The position numbers were made by a program, and so were the translations under genes. The notes beneath the pieces were generated by a model. It ran no database searches. It saw nothing but the letters and a program-made list of their open reading frames with translations, and was not told the origin of the DNA. From the IMG/VR virus record IMGVR_UViG_3300044577_000012, positions 1-38,039 of that record: 38,039 bases of DNA; one strand, 5' to 3'. The DNA is from a virus. Positions 1 through 6,155 of the stretch are shown here, piece after piece (the first letter of the stretch is position 1; each line of letters starts with the position of its first letter).

Positions 1-25
1 ACATATTTCTGCTTTTAGAACTCCA

Positions 26-72
26 CCACCTAATACCTTATTAGATAGGTGGGTAAAATGTCATCTAATAAG
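26..72. promoter_or_regulatory. Interlocked inverted repeats upstream of the first gene
   Basis: Two inverted repeats overlap here. CCACCTA (26-32) pairs with TAGGTGG (46-52), and CTTATTAGAT (37-46) pairs perfectly with ATCTAATAAG (63-72). The loop of the first contains most of the left arm of the second, so as RNA they would be mutually exclusive or form a pseudoknot, while as DNA they could be operator half-sites. The element ends 26 bases before the ATG of the RHH-like gene, so autoregulation is plausible. Neither hairpin is followed by a T-tract, so it is not an obvious terminator. Confidence 0.45.
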
Positions 73-98
73 AGATAAAATAATACTTGGTGATATTA

Positions 99-719
99 AT
101 GCCAAGTAGAGTAATACATATAAGAGTAGATGATTGGGTACTACTTGGTTGTCATGACCTTATAGAAGCGGCTGGAAAGAGTACGGTTAATCTTTCTATG
201 TCTACTATTGTAAGGGATGTACTAACCGCGTTTGTGCGAAAAATGCAGCAAAATGAGGACATACCCTTTTATAGCAGAGAACAGATCATGGATAGATTAG
301 AAGAGTTATATAAAGGTGAGCTTGATATAGACATTGCTTTCAATCCTACTGATCTATTTGATATAGCAACTACTCCTCAATCAGAGATAAGTGCTATTGC
401 ACAAGAGGCTGCTGATATAATTGCAGGTGAAAGTGAGCCTGAAATCGTTTCAGATAAAGTAGTTAATATAGCAGATAGTCCTAAGAAAAAAGAGAAGACT
501 ATACTTATAGACATCTTTAAACAACCTGCTGTTCATTTTTCAAAACTTCAGAAGCAAGCCCCTAAAGATAGATTTATAGAACAAGCTAAGGAACTAGAAG
601 ACCCTATCTTTACTCAAGCAGTTCGTATTTGCTATACTAACTTAGGTAAAGACCTCTGGGGATCAGAAGAAGCTGGAGCAATAATTATGGATTTGGTTAA
701 GCGACACAACGCCAAATAA
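99..719 (+). CDS. Probable ribbon-helix-helix DNA-binding regulator
   Basis: The 206-residue product starts with a short strand of alternating residues (VIHIRVDD) followed by two predicted helices, the second being MSTIVRDVLTAFVRKM. This is the layout of a ribbon-helix-helix (MetJ/Arc type) domain, with a slightly long inter-helix segment. The rest is acidic, then has a K-rich stretch near residue 130, and matches nothing I recognise. The open frame extends to TTG 87 and GTG 90, but ATG 99 is preferred as the only ATG. No strong Shine-Dalgarno is visible. As first gene of the early arm, just behind interlocked inverted repeats, it is a good candidate for a phage transcription regulator. RHH proteins bind palindromic DNA, which makes it one candidate reader of the dispersed GTTCAAATTTTGAAC sites. 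The fold is inferred by eye. Confidence 0.6.
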   Translation: MPSRVIHIRVDDWVLLGCHDLIEAAGKSTVNLSMSTIVRDVLTAFVRKMQQNEDIPFYSREQIMDRLEELYKGELDIDIAFNPTDLFDIATTPQSEISAIAQEAADIIAGESEPEIVSDKVVNIADSPKKKEKTILIDIFKQPAVHFSKLQKQAPKDRFIEQAKELEDPIFTQAVRICYTNLGKDLWGSEEAGAIIMDLVKRHNAK

Positions 720-721
720 TT

Positions 722-750
722 TTGCAAAGATAGCAATCCCATGTTATACT
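722..750 (+). promoter_or_regulatory. Sigma70-type promoter with extended -10
   Basis: TTGCAA at 722-727 is separated by 17 bases from TATACT at 745-750, and TG sits one base before the -10 box (742-743), giving an extended -10 element. This is the cleanest vegetative-type promoter I find in the early arm. It would start transcription near 757, just after the first gene, and produce a leader of more than 300 bases before the next convincing start codon at 1074. A second -10-like TATACT lies at 969-974 but lacks a good -35. Confidence 0.6.
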
Positions 751-756
751 GGCCAT

Positions 757-1073
757 AGGTCAGAGAGAGGAAATCAACTATTATTAAACATAAGAATTCG
801 AGCCGTAGTTTCTAACCATGTCTCGGATAGGTAGCTGCGAATTGGTTCGCTACTGGTTTGTAGAGAGTCGGGTTTGAGTGGTGCAACTTAATTGGTGTAT
901 CCGCGGTAGGCTCACCTATTCTGGCGTACCGTGACTGGACCGCGTCAAGCATCGACCCTTAAGCGGGTTATACTATAGGCTCAGGTAGCACCTATGATGT
1001 GAAACGCTCCGAGATTTTAGGTCAAACAGGAATACCTATAATAAAATTCCTGCGTAATGTAAGAGGATCTATA
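757..1073 (+). ncRNA. Candidate structured leader or small RNA
   Basis: This stretch of more than 300 bases has no convincing gene, appears richer in G+C than its surroundings, and lies between a good promoter and the ATG at 1074. Visible pairings are GTA(831-833)/TAC(851-853) around GCGAA(837-841)/TTCGC(846-850) with a TTGG loop; CGCGGT(902-907)/ACCGCG(939-944) enclosing AGG/CCT; and ACCC/GGGT around 954-967. It does not match tRNA, tmRNA, RNase P or group I intron core sequences that I know. It may be a leader, a riboregulator or an independent RNA. The fold is by eye only. Confidence 0.4.
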
Positions 1074-1427
1074 ATGGCTGCAAAGGAAATTGGCGCAAGA
1101 GCCGGCACAGAGGAAGATTCACCTTCAGCAACAGTAAGCTATGATTTCGGAGACGATCTCGATAGTGCTGCCGAAAGGTTCGGCCCTGACGTTATCTTTT
1201 CGCGGTTCGTAGCTGCTGCTACGGTTGATCTTCAGGCTTTAATTCGTAGGAGTTTAAAAGGAGAGAATCCCAAGAGTCCAAAGGAGATTCAAAAACTCGT
1301 AAACGATTGGAGGCCCGGAGTATCAACCCGTGTCAAGAAATCTCCGCAACAGAAAGCTCAGGAAGCTGTTGATGCACTTTCTGATGATGAGAAGGCCGCA
1401 TTGCTTGAAAGCTTAATGGCCGCATAA
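1074..1427 (+). CDS. Small phage protein with acidic C-terminal tail
   Basis: The 117-residue product is not recognised. The open frame reaches back to a GTG at 999, but that start has no ribosome site, while ATG 1074 is preceded by AAGAGGAT at a good distance. The middle is helical and charged, with a basic linker near residues 65-95. It ends in a short helix, ALSDDEKAALLESLMAA, which resembles the end of the 78-residue protein at 5710-5946 (LTSEEKAELIAKLKK). Such conserved acidic tails in phage proteins often serve as partner-docking peptides, but the role here is unknown. A strong terminator follows directly, so with the promoter at 722 it forms its own transcription unit. Confidence 0.65.
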   Translation: MAAKEIGARAGTEEDSPSATVSYDFGDDLDSAAERFGPDVIFSRFVAAATVDLQALIRRSLKGENPKSPKEIQKLVNDWRPGVSTRVKKSPQQKAQEAVDALSDDEKAALLESLMAA

Positions 1428-1434
1428 CAAGATT

Positions 1435-1468
1435 AAGGGATGCTGATATTCGGTATCCCTTTTCTTTT
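1435..1468 (+). terminator. Rho-independent terminator
   Basis: AAGGGAT (1435-1441) pairs with ATCCCTT (1455-1461), followed by TTCTTTT and further T-rich sequence. It lies eight bases after the stop codon of the preceding gene and separates the promoter-RNA-117 residue unit from the rest of the early arm. Confidence 0.75.
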
Positions 1469-1494
1469 GCTCTTTTTTCTTACAAGATTACTAA

Positions 1495-1610
1495 GTAATT
1501 TACTTTGATGATGGTGCATATACGTATGTGTGAGTGAGCCTAAGTTCTAGACCTTTGCTCAGTCGGTAGACACTCTAGTGAGTCCGGCCACCATCTTTAA
1601 AGTAATTTAT
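1495..1610 (+). ncRNA. Three-armed structured element with an 18-bp closing stem
   Basis: Non-coding. An outer stem of 11 positions (1496-1506 with 1599-1609, one mismatch) continues into a perfect 7-bp stem GATGGTG/CACCATC (1510-1516 with 1589-1595). Inside are three arms: CATA/TATG (1517-1528); TGAGC/GCTCA (1535-1561) with AAG/CTT inside; and CGG/CCG with ACTC/GAGT (1564-1586). The string GCTCAGTCGGTAGA inside looks like a tRNA D-arm, but no standard tRNA can be completed. It could be an RNase III processing site, a tRNA mimic, an origin element or a stable small RNA. It sits between a terminator and the start of the next operon. Confidence 0.5.
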
Positions 1611-1674
1611 CGCTTAAAAAAATTTTACATTTAGGCAGAAACGCACAACCTGCCTCAATAGAGAGAAGAACGGT

Positions 1675-1980
1675 ATGAGATTAACAGATGAATCAAAACA
1701 AGCTATGATAGATTGCGGAATACCTAGATATATGCATAGAGCAATTATAGATTTTTATGAGAATGGTTGGCAACCAGGCGGCTTTCTTACAGCTGTTATA
1801 AATAATGACCTAAAAGAATCAGTAGGTAGAGCTGATGATACGAATATAAATTGTTTAAAAAACTATGTAATGTGGTTTTATAACCATGCCCCCGGAGGTT
1901 CTTGGGGATTTGAAAATGCCGTAGAAACTTGGTGTAATCGTATAGAAGAAGAGAAGTTAGCACAAGTTGAAGTATCATGA
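1675..1980 (+). CDS. Conserved small phage protein, unknown function
   Basis: The 101-residue product begins MRLTDESKQAMIDCGIP and contains GGFLTAVINNDLKESVGRAD and YNHAPGGSWG. I recall this pattern from many small phage proteins of early regions, none with a known function that I can name. It is mostly helical, soluble, and has no metal-binding cluster. It opens an operon of tightly packed genes; its stop overlaps the start of the next gene in ATGA. The ribosome site is only a weak GA-rich stretch. Coding status is secure; function is not. Confidence 0.75.
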   Translation: MRLTDESKQAMIDCGIPRYMHRAIIDFYENGWQPGGFLTAVINNDLKESVGRADDTNINCLKNYVMWFYNHAPGGSWGFENAVETWCNRIEEEKLAQVEVS

Positions 1981-2258
1981 AGATTAACTACAATGGTTTT
2001 CGCCCGATGCCAATAAGCTTAAGCGATATTATGGTAAGTCAGGCATTTGAGTTTGAGGGTCACTACTATATGAAGATTGAAATTGCCTGTGCCAAATTAG
2101 AGGTAAGTTATCTAACCCCAGGTCTAAGACCAATAGTTAATCTTCATTCTGGTACTGTAAGAGTTATACCAAGATCAACTGATGTTTGGCCTCTCCAATC
2201 TAAGGTACAACTCCGCCAGGGTCATACTCATGAAGAACTTAACGGAGAAAAACTCTGA
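1977..2258 (+). CDS. Small beta-rich phage protein, paralogue of next gene
   Basis: The 93-residue product shares a pattern with the neighbouring protein at 2258-2470: Leu-x-Asp-(Ile/Leu), then a short hydrophobic run with Phe and an aromatic-Met/Ile core (AFEFEGHYYMKIE), then an N-L-x-(S/D)-G-(T/K)-(V/L) strand (NLHSGTVRV). This suggests a small beta-barrel or SH3-like fold. The ATG overlaps the previous stop by four bases and its own stop overlaps the next start, so the genes are translationally coupled. The function is unknown. Confidence 0.65.
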   Translation: MKINYNGFRPMPISLSDIMVSQAFEFEGHYYMKIEIACAKLEVSYLTPGLRPIVNLHSGTVRVIPRSTDVWPLQSKVQLRQGHTHEELNGEKL

Positions 2259-2470
2259 TGCATATTTCTAGGAAAAATAGTGGAGTACGTCTTAGATTAG
2301 ATGACTTAAACGCAGGAGATGTATTTCGTTATAAACGACATGTATACATACTATCAGATCATATTAATAGTGGAAATATGACTATACTAAATTTAAGAGA
2401 TGGTAAGTTATCAGAACAAGACCCAAGTACAATAATATCTTTCGTAAAAGCTACAGTGAATCTAGAATGA
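2258..2470 (+). CDS. Small beta-rich phage protein, paralogue of previous gene
   Basis: The 70-residue product has the pattern LDDLNAGDVFRYKRHVYIL and later NLRDGKL, matching the preceding protein in order and spacing. I recall the motif L-x-D-L-x-x-G-D-x-F from many small phage proteins. The second copy is shorter at both ends. It starts one base into the previous stop and overlaps the nuclease gene after it by four bases. Tandem duplication followed by divergence is the simplest reading. No catalytic residues are visible. Confidence 0.65.
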   Translation: MHISRKNSGVRLRLDDLNAGDVFRYKRHVYILSDHINSGNMTILNLRDGKLSEQDPSTIISFVKATVNLE

Positions 2471-3417
2471 AATATTACGATAACACTCGTATAGGAGCTT
2501 ACAAAGCCTGTCCCAGGTTATACTATCTCCGTCACGTTAGACATTTAGTTCCAGATCATATAGCAATGGCTTTAGCTTTCGGCCTAGCCTGGCATGAAGC
2601 AATGGACGTCGTTTGGGGTATGCTATCAGAAGATGCTAATCCAGATGATGTATTAAAACCTGCTATGGCTAGATGGAAGATAAGTTGGGAAGAATCTGGA
2701 CTTAACTTCACACCTGATTTAGCACAGCAAGAACGCTATGGCATCCGTACGCCCGGCATCGCGGCTGAGATGCTTGTAAACTATATGAGGGAAAGATTAG
2801 ATTTTATTCAAAGTATCGAGCTAATCTCAATCGAACAACCTTTTGCTGTCAAACTCTATGAAGATGCTTCAGAAGTTAAGTACGTTGGACGTCTTGATAA
2901 GGTAGTAAAGCATCCTCAATATGGAATACTAATCATAGAACATAAGACTACCTCAGCATACGCTAAGGCTTCTGGCTTCCGCTCCGATTATGTAAACTCT
3001 TGGAGTCCTAACAGTCAGATTGACGGATATCTACATACTGGTCATATGCTATTTGGTAAAGCCGTAAAAGGTATTTGGATAGATGCAGCTCTCGTACATA
3101 AAACAGTTCATAATAGATTCCGTTTCATCCCCATAGATCGGCAATTTGAACAACTAGATGTGTGGCTTCATGAGACAAGGGATTGGATCAAGAGGATTGA
3201 AGATGAAACAAGTGGAGAAGATGGAAGCTCGTATGGAGGGTACGCTAAAAATACTGGGAATTGTAGTACTTATGGTGGTTGTCCCTATCGTGATATTTGT
3301 AAGTTCGTTGCTAAGCCTAGCGATCATGATGATGATTTTGCAGGTTACAAAGTAAGTCCGTGGGAACCGTTTGACATACTTAAGTTAGAACAAATCAACC
3401 TGGAGCCAGAGAAATGA
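2467..3417 (+). CDS. Cas4/RecB-like PD-(D/E)XK exonuclease with Fe-S cysteines
   Basis: The 316-residue product has the signature of the PD-(D/E)XK nuclease superfamily: His43 in AWHEAMD, Asp144 in GRLDKVV, Glu158-x-Lys160 in IEHKTT, and Gln184 in the QIDGYLH motif. Cys15 near the N-terminus and Cys266, Cys272 and Cys278 near the C-terminus match the four-cysteine iron-sulphur arrangement of Cas4 and AddB nucleases. Family members are 5'-3' or bidirectional DNA exonucleases. The gene precedes a Sak4-like ATPase and a DUF669-like protein, so it most likely supplies the end-resection step of a phage recombination system. Its ATG overlaps the previous gene. No cas1 or cas2 is nearby, so a CRISPR role is unlikely. 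Confidence 0.85.
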   Translation: MKYYDNTRIGAYKACPRLYYLRHVRHLVPDHIAMALAFGLAWHEAMDVVWGMLSEDANPDDVLKPAMARWKISWEESGLNFTPDLAQQERYGIRTPGIAAEMLVNYMRERLDFIQSIELISIEQPFAVKLYEDASEVKYVGRLDKVVKHPQYGILIIEHKTTSAYAKASGFRSDYVNSWSPNSQIDGYLHTGHMLFGKAVKGIWIDAALVHKTVHNRFRFIPIDRQFEQLDVWLHETRDWIKRIEDETSGEDGSSYGGYAKNTGNCSTYGGCPYRDICKFVAKPSDHDDDFAGYKVSPWEPFDILKLEQINLEPEK

Positions 3418-3497
3418 GAAAGTTTAATCGAGATTATATATACTTAGTAATAGCCATAGTATTTGCTATTCTTATAGCAATAAGTCTAACTACGTAA
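3414..3497 (+). CDS. Tiny single-pass membrane peptide
   Basis: A 27-residue frame starts in an ATGA overlap with the nuclease stop. After a basic start (MRKFNRD) it is almost entirely hydrophobic (YIYLVIAIVFAILIAISL), a textbook single transmembrane helix with positive-inside topology. Being only 27 residues it is easily missed. The overlap with the nuclease suggests coupled translation. Phages often encode such peptides to alter membrane enzymes or block superinfection, but nothing here points to a specific role. Confidence 0.5.
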   Translation: MRKFNRDYIYLVIAIVFAILIAISLTT

Positions 3498-3515
3498 GAG
3501 ATAAAGGAGAGGAAA

Positions 3516-3800
3516 ATGAGTCACGTATTTAAATGTGATCACTGTGACAATATACAAGAAAAGGAAAGTGCAGGCTATTCTAATCTACCTGAAGGTTGGG
3601 GAAGGATTACAATAGGTGTTGTATTTACAGGAGCTCAACGTCGAACAATATCTGAAATAAGAGAGCTATGTTCTAATTGTCTCGATATAAGATTTTCAGA
3701 TAGAGAAGAAGATCCAAAGAGTGTAAGAGAGAATTTATTAGACTATTTGGATGATTATATCAGTGAAAAAGTTCAAGAAGTATTTGACAAGGGGCCTTAA
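3516..3800 (+). CDS. Small zinc-ribbon protein
   Basis: The 94-residue product has CDHC near residues 7-10 and CSNC near 52-55, a two-knuckle zinc-binding arrangement, followed by an acidic helical tail. The ribosome site AAGGAGAGG is strong. It lies immediately before the Sak4-like gene. It might be a DNA or protein adaptor in recombination or replication, but no specific family is recognised. Confidence 0.65.
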   Translation: MSHVFKCDHCDNIQEKESAGYSNLPEGWGRITIGVVFTGAQRRTISEIRELCSNCLDIRFSDREEDPKSVRENLLDYLDDYISEKVQEVFDKGP

Positions 3801-3802
3801 AA

Positions 3803-4597
3803 ATGCCTAACGCTAAAGATACAAAAGATATAGGTAAAGCTAAATTCTTACTCTTAGGCCCAAGCGGATCTGGCAAAACTTCTCAAATTCTTACACTTCC
3901 AGGTAAGACCTTCTGCTATCTATTTGATCCATCAGCTCTTGCGACATTAAAAGGACACGATATAGATTATGAACTGTTCTTACCAACGAGAGTAAGCACC
4001 GCTGCTGTATCTTTGACAAAAGGAAAAAGCGATGCAATGTCAAAAGAAGATGCTTCTGATGTATATACTAATTGGGAAAAAGATTCTGATGAGAAGATGG
4101 AATCTGGATTCTTTGAACCATACGATAATATCTGCTTTGATAGTTTTACAACCTTCTCAGACGTTGTAATGGATCGTGTTCTTAAGTTAAATGGACGAGC
4201 CGGTAAGTTCCCTCAGCAGGATGATTGGGGCGGACAGATGCAGACGATAACTAACGTTGTTCGTACCTACGCAAGTATGAATAAAGTTATCCTATTCACC
4301 GCCCATGAGGAGTTTAAGCAAGACTCTGAAAGTGGTCGTATGGTTAATATCATCTTACTAACTGGTCGTTTAAGGGTAAAGCTGCCATTACTATTTTCAG
4401 AAATGCTACATATGGAGTGTGCTAGCACCTCTACTAAGATAGCCTATCAAGTTCAAACAAGGCCAGATAGATTTAATCCGGCTATTAGGTGTTCTTTCAG
4501 AGGACTGGATATGTTCCATGACGTTACTATTAAAGACTGGAACAAACCACAAGACTACGGACTAGGAAAAATACTACAACGAGGTACTACGAAATGA
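3803..4597 (+). CDS. Sak4-like RecA-fold ATPase (probable single-strand annealing/recombinase)
   Basis: The 264-residue product has a Walker A motif GPSGSGKT at residues 19-26 and a Walker B-like strand NICFDSF ending in Asp113, with a later conserved VILFTAHEE strand. The size and the order of these motifs match phage AAA_24/Sak4 proteins, which are RecA/Rad51-core ATPases that promote strand annealing together with a phage single-strand-binding protein. The next gene, overlapping in ATGA, is DUF669-like, the usual partner. With the nuclease at 2467-3417 this makes a complete recombination cassette. Confidence 0.8.
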   Translation: MPNAKDTKDIGKAKFLLLGPSGSGKTSQILTLPGKTFCYLFDPSALATLKGHDIDYELFLPTRVSTAAVSLTKGKSDAMSKEDASDVYTNWEKDSDEKMESGFFEPYDNICFDSFTTFSDVVMDRVLKLNGRAGKFPQQDDWGGQMQTITNVVRTYASMNKVILFTAHEEFKQDSESGRMVNIILLTGRLRVKLPLLFSEMLHMECASTSTKIAYQVQTRPDRFNPAIRCSFRGLDMFHDVTIKDWNKPQDYGLGKILQRGTTK

Positions 4598-4995
4598 GCT
4601 TTATTGAACTAAAAGGATTAGATGAAACTAGCGAGCCAAAAGTTGCTCCAGAAGCTGAATACGATCTCTGTATTACGACTGCTAAGCTTACTGAGAAAGA
4701 AGGTAAGCATAACATTATGACGATTATAGAGATTGAAGGAGAGTCGGATTTTGCAAACGTTTTCCACTATATCGCGCTTCCAAGTGAAGATGATGAAGAT
4801 GATAAGAGAAAAGCAAAGCTGTTATTTGCTAAGAGATTCTTCTATCAATTCGGAATCGAAATGGATGGTGGAATTGAGCTGGAACAGCTAGTTGGCAGTA
4901 GGGCACGAGGTAAACTAAAACTGGATGAATACGAAGGAAATCTTAAAAGTGTTCTACAAGTAGATAGATTACCGGCAGAAGTAGAAGAAGGGTAA
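4594..4995 (+). CDS. DUF669-like probable single-strand DNA-binding protein
   Basis: The 133-residue product has an N-terminal segment that opens with a short beta strand, a central run of strands (ITTAKL, IMTIIEIEG), a charged acidic stretch (SEDDEDDKRKAKLLF) and a final strand pair ending at an acidic tail. This is the layout of DUF669 phage proteins, which are OB-fold-like and usually sit next to Sak4-type ATPases. The start overlaps the ATPase stop by four bases. The role as ssDNA-binding protein is inferred from family and context. Confidence 0.7.
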   Translation: MSFIELKGLDETSEPKVAPEAEYDLCITTAKLTEKEGKHNIMTIIEIEGESDFANVFHYIALPSEDDEDDKRKAKLLFAKRFFYQFGIEMDGGIELEQLVGSRARGKLKLDEYEGNLKSVLQVDRLPAEVEEG

Positions 4996-5002
4996 TAAAT
5001 TT

Positions 5003-5073
5003 GGGCGGAGTGAGAGAAGTTTAGCTGTTGTGCGTTGGACCGTCTGGCAGTTAGCAGGGCTTTCACTCTGCCC
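5003..5073 (+). ncRNA. Long intergenic hairpin
   Basis: The gap between genes contains GGGCGGAGTGAGA (5003-5015) pairing with TTTCACTCTGCCC (5061-5073), 13 bp with G-U wobbles only as exceptions. TAGCTG (5022-5027) can pair with CAGTTA (5048-5053) inside. TCTTTAAAG follows directly, and the same nine bases follow the stem of the structured element at 1495-1610. The ribosome site AAAGGA for the next gene begins within this tail. It could be an RNase III site, a translational switch or a stable RNA. There is no T-tract, so it is not a typical terminator. Confidence 0.5.
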
Positions 5074-5090
5074 TCTTTAAAGGAAACAAC

Positions 5091-5408
5091 GTGGACGAAA
5101 ATGTAATAAGATTAAGTGTGCCAATAGAAAGGGAAGTCAATGACAAACTTTTAGCGTTGCTTCCTTGGGGTGTCAAGGCACAAGTTATTAGAAGTCTTAT
5201 AAAGTTGTTTATTGACACTCAAATCGAGCACGGAGAAAATAGATGGATTGCAGAAGATCTTATAAAGGGTCGTTGTAAGCTCGTTGTTCAAATTTTGAAC
5301 GTCCCTGATAATGTATTAACAGCCTGTGATAAATGCGGAGGTCCACTTCATGCAACGAAAGATGGTGGATGGGAATCTGCATTTTGTCCAAAATGTGATA
5401 AAGAATAA
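5091..5408 (+). CDS. RHH-type DNA-binding protein with C-terminal zinc finger
   Basis: The 105-residue product starts with IRLSVPIEREVNDKLLALLPWGVKAQVIRSL-type sequence: a strand, a helix, the PWGVK turn and a second helix, a pattern I recall from short phage RHH-like proteins. The C-terminus has CDKC and CPKC (near residues 83-86 and 99-102), a zinc ribbon. The start is GTG, supported by AAAGGA seven bases upstream. The coding sequence holds one of the four copies of the GTTCAAATTTTGAAC palindrome at 5286-5300, so self-regulation is possible. It is the second candidate reader of those sites. Confidence 0.65.
   Translation: MDENVIRLSVPIEREVNDKLLALLPWGVKAQVIRSLIKLFIDTQIEHGENRWIAEDLIKGRCKLVVQILNVPDNVLTACDKCGGPLHATKDGGWESAFCPKCDKE
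5286..5300. repeat. GTTCAAATTTTGAAC palindrome, copy 1 (intragenic)
   Basis: A perfect 7+1+7 inverted repeat inside the RHH/zinc-finger gene, in the frame GTT CAA ATT TTG AAC. It is identical to the copies at 18127, 26269 and 38010 and is the only one on the early arm. Its position within a putative DNA-binding gene suggests autoregulation by roadblock or a stoperator-type role. Confidence 0.7.
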
Positions 5409-5461
5409 AAAGAATTGTGCAATGCAGCATTTAGTAATTTTAAGAAATTCGGAATTTTAAT

Positions 5462-5713
5462 ATGAAAGTTAGATTTATTGGTGGAACTGCTGCTGGTAAA
5501 GAAGTAGTATTTCCACACGATATGCCATTTGTAAGAATGCCCATTTATCAAGAACTTTCAGACTCAATGTCAATAGAAATTGAAGAATATAAAATAGAAG
5601 TTCTAAAATTCGGAGACAGTAGAGAACAGAAATACGGTATTAATCCAAAGATATCTATTATGGACGCATTTACTGATATGTGGATTAAATATTCTGCAGC
5701 AGAAAGAAAGTGA
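5462..5713 (+). CDS. Small phage protein, unknown function
   Basis: The 83-residue product begins with a beta strand and a glycine turn, MKVRFIGGTAAGKEVVF, and ends in an amphipathic helix. GGTAAGK is not a P-loop, since it lacks the GK(S/T) ending and lies in a strand-turn-strand context. No catalytic motif is seen. Its stop overlaps the next start (GTGA), placing it in the same operon. The upstream 50 bases contain no gene and only a weak ribosome site. Confidence 0.6.
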   Translation: MKVRFIGGTAAGKEVVFPHDMPFVRMPIYQELSDSMSIEIEEYKIEVLKFGDSREQKYGINPKISIMDAFTDMWIKYSAAERK

Positions 5714-5946
5714 CTAAGCAACTTAAAGATATTTTTAAAAGCTTCACTAATATGTCAATAGAGGAGCAGTATGCCAAAATTGAGGAGGCTAGGGATAGCA
5801 GATCAATCGAACGTCCTGCTGTTGCACAACGTCGCAGGAAAAAGGAATCAAAGACTAGTGATAAGAAAAAAGATAAAGCTAGAGATCTCCTCATGAATTT
5901 AACATCAGAAGAGAAGGCTGAACTAATAGCGAAATTAAAGAAATGA
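5710..5946 (+). CDS. Small highly charged protein with conserved acidic tail
   Basis: The 78-residue product has a helical N-terminus, a lysine/arginine-rich middle (residues 40-60) and the ending LTSEEKAELIAKLKK, similar to the end of the 117-residue protein at 1074-1427. The GTG start overlaps the previous stop; an in-frame ATG at 5752 is an alternative. The basic middle suggests nucleic-acid contact and the tail a protein-docking peptide, but both are inference. Confidence 0.55.
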   Translation: MTKQLKDIFKSFTNMSIEEQYAKIEEARDSRSIERPAVAQRRRKKESKTSDKKKDKARDLLMNLTSEEKAELIAKLKK

Positions 5947-6155
5947 CTCGAAAAAAGATAGGATTTGATAAACTAAGAGAAGAATTCCATATGACTGTAG
6001 AAAAAGCAAAAGAAGATCGTAAACCAAAGTCTGAATGGGAAGAACTGATGGAGATTGAAGGTAGATTTTATAGTTGGAGCTATCTTAGTATTCAACAAGA
6101 GGAAGATATTACTTGGCTTATTAAAACATTAAAGGAAAAGATAGAAAATGAATGA
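5943..6155 (+). CDS. Small charged helical protein
   Basis: The 70-residue product is rich in Lys and Glu and predicted to be almost entirely helical, with two tryptophan-containing segments (SEWEEL, YSWSYL). No family is recognised. It overlaps both neighbours (ATGA upstream, eight bases downstream), so it belongs to the coupled operon leading to the ParB/methyltransferase gene. Confidence 0.55.
   Translation: MTRKKIGFDKLREEFHMTVEKAKEDRKPKSEWEELMEIEGRFYSWSYLSIQQEEDITWLIKTLKEKIENE

Noticed and set aside
999-1073. N-terminal extension of the 117-residue gene from GTG 999
   Set aside because: No ribosome site before the GTG, while ATG 1074 has AAGAGGAT at a proper distance.
1510-1596. Possible tRNA gene between GATGGTG and CACCATC
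   Set aside because: A D-arm-like string is present, but it cannot pair as a D-stem, there is no 5+7+5 anticodon arm and no TTCRANY T-loop; kept as an unassigned structured element.
2467-3417. Cas4 as part of a CRISPR adaptation module
   Set aside because: No cas1, cas2 or repeat-spacer array in the window; the neighbours are recombination genes.
5286-5300. Palindrome as a host LexA box
   Set aside because: Known alphaproteobacterial boxes are direct repeats GTTC-N7-GTTC and Gram-positive boxes are GAAC-N4-GTTC; this site is GTTC-N7-GAAC, so no direct match.
5470-5500. GGTAAGK as a P-loop in the 83-residue protein
   Set aside because: Lacks the GK(S/T) ending and any Walker B; lies in a short strand-turn-strand.
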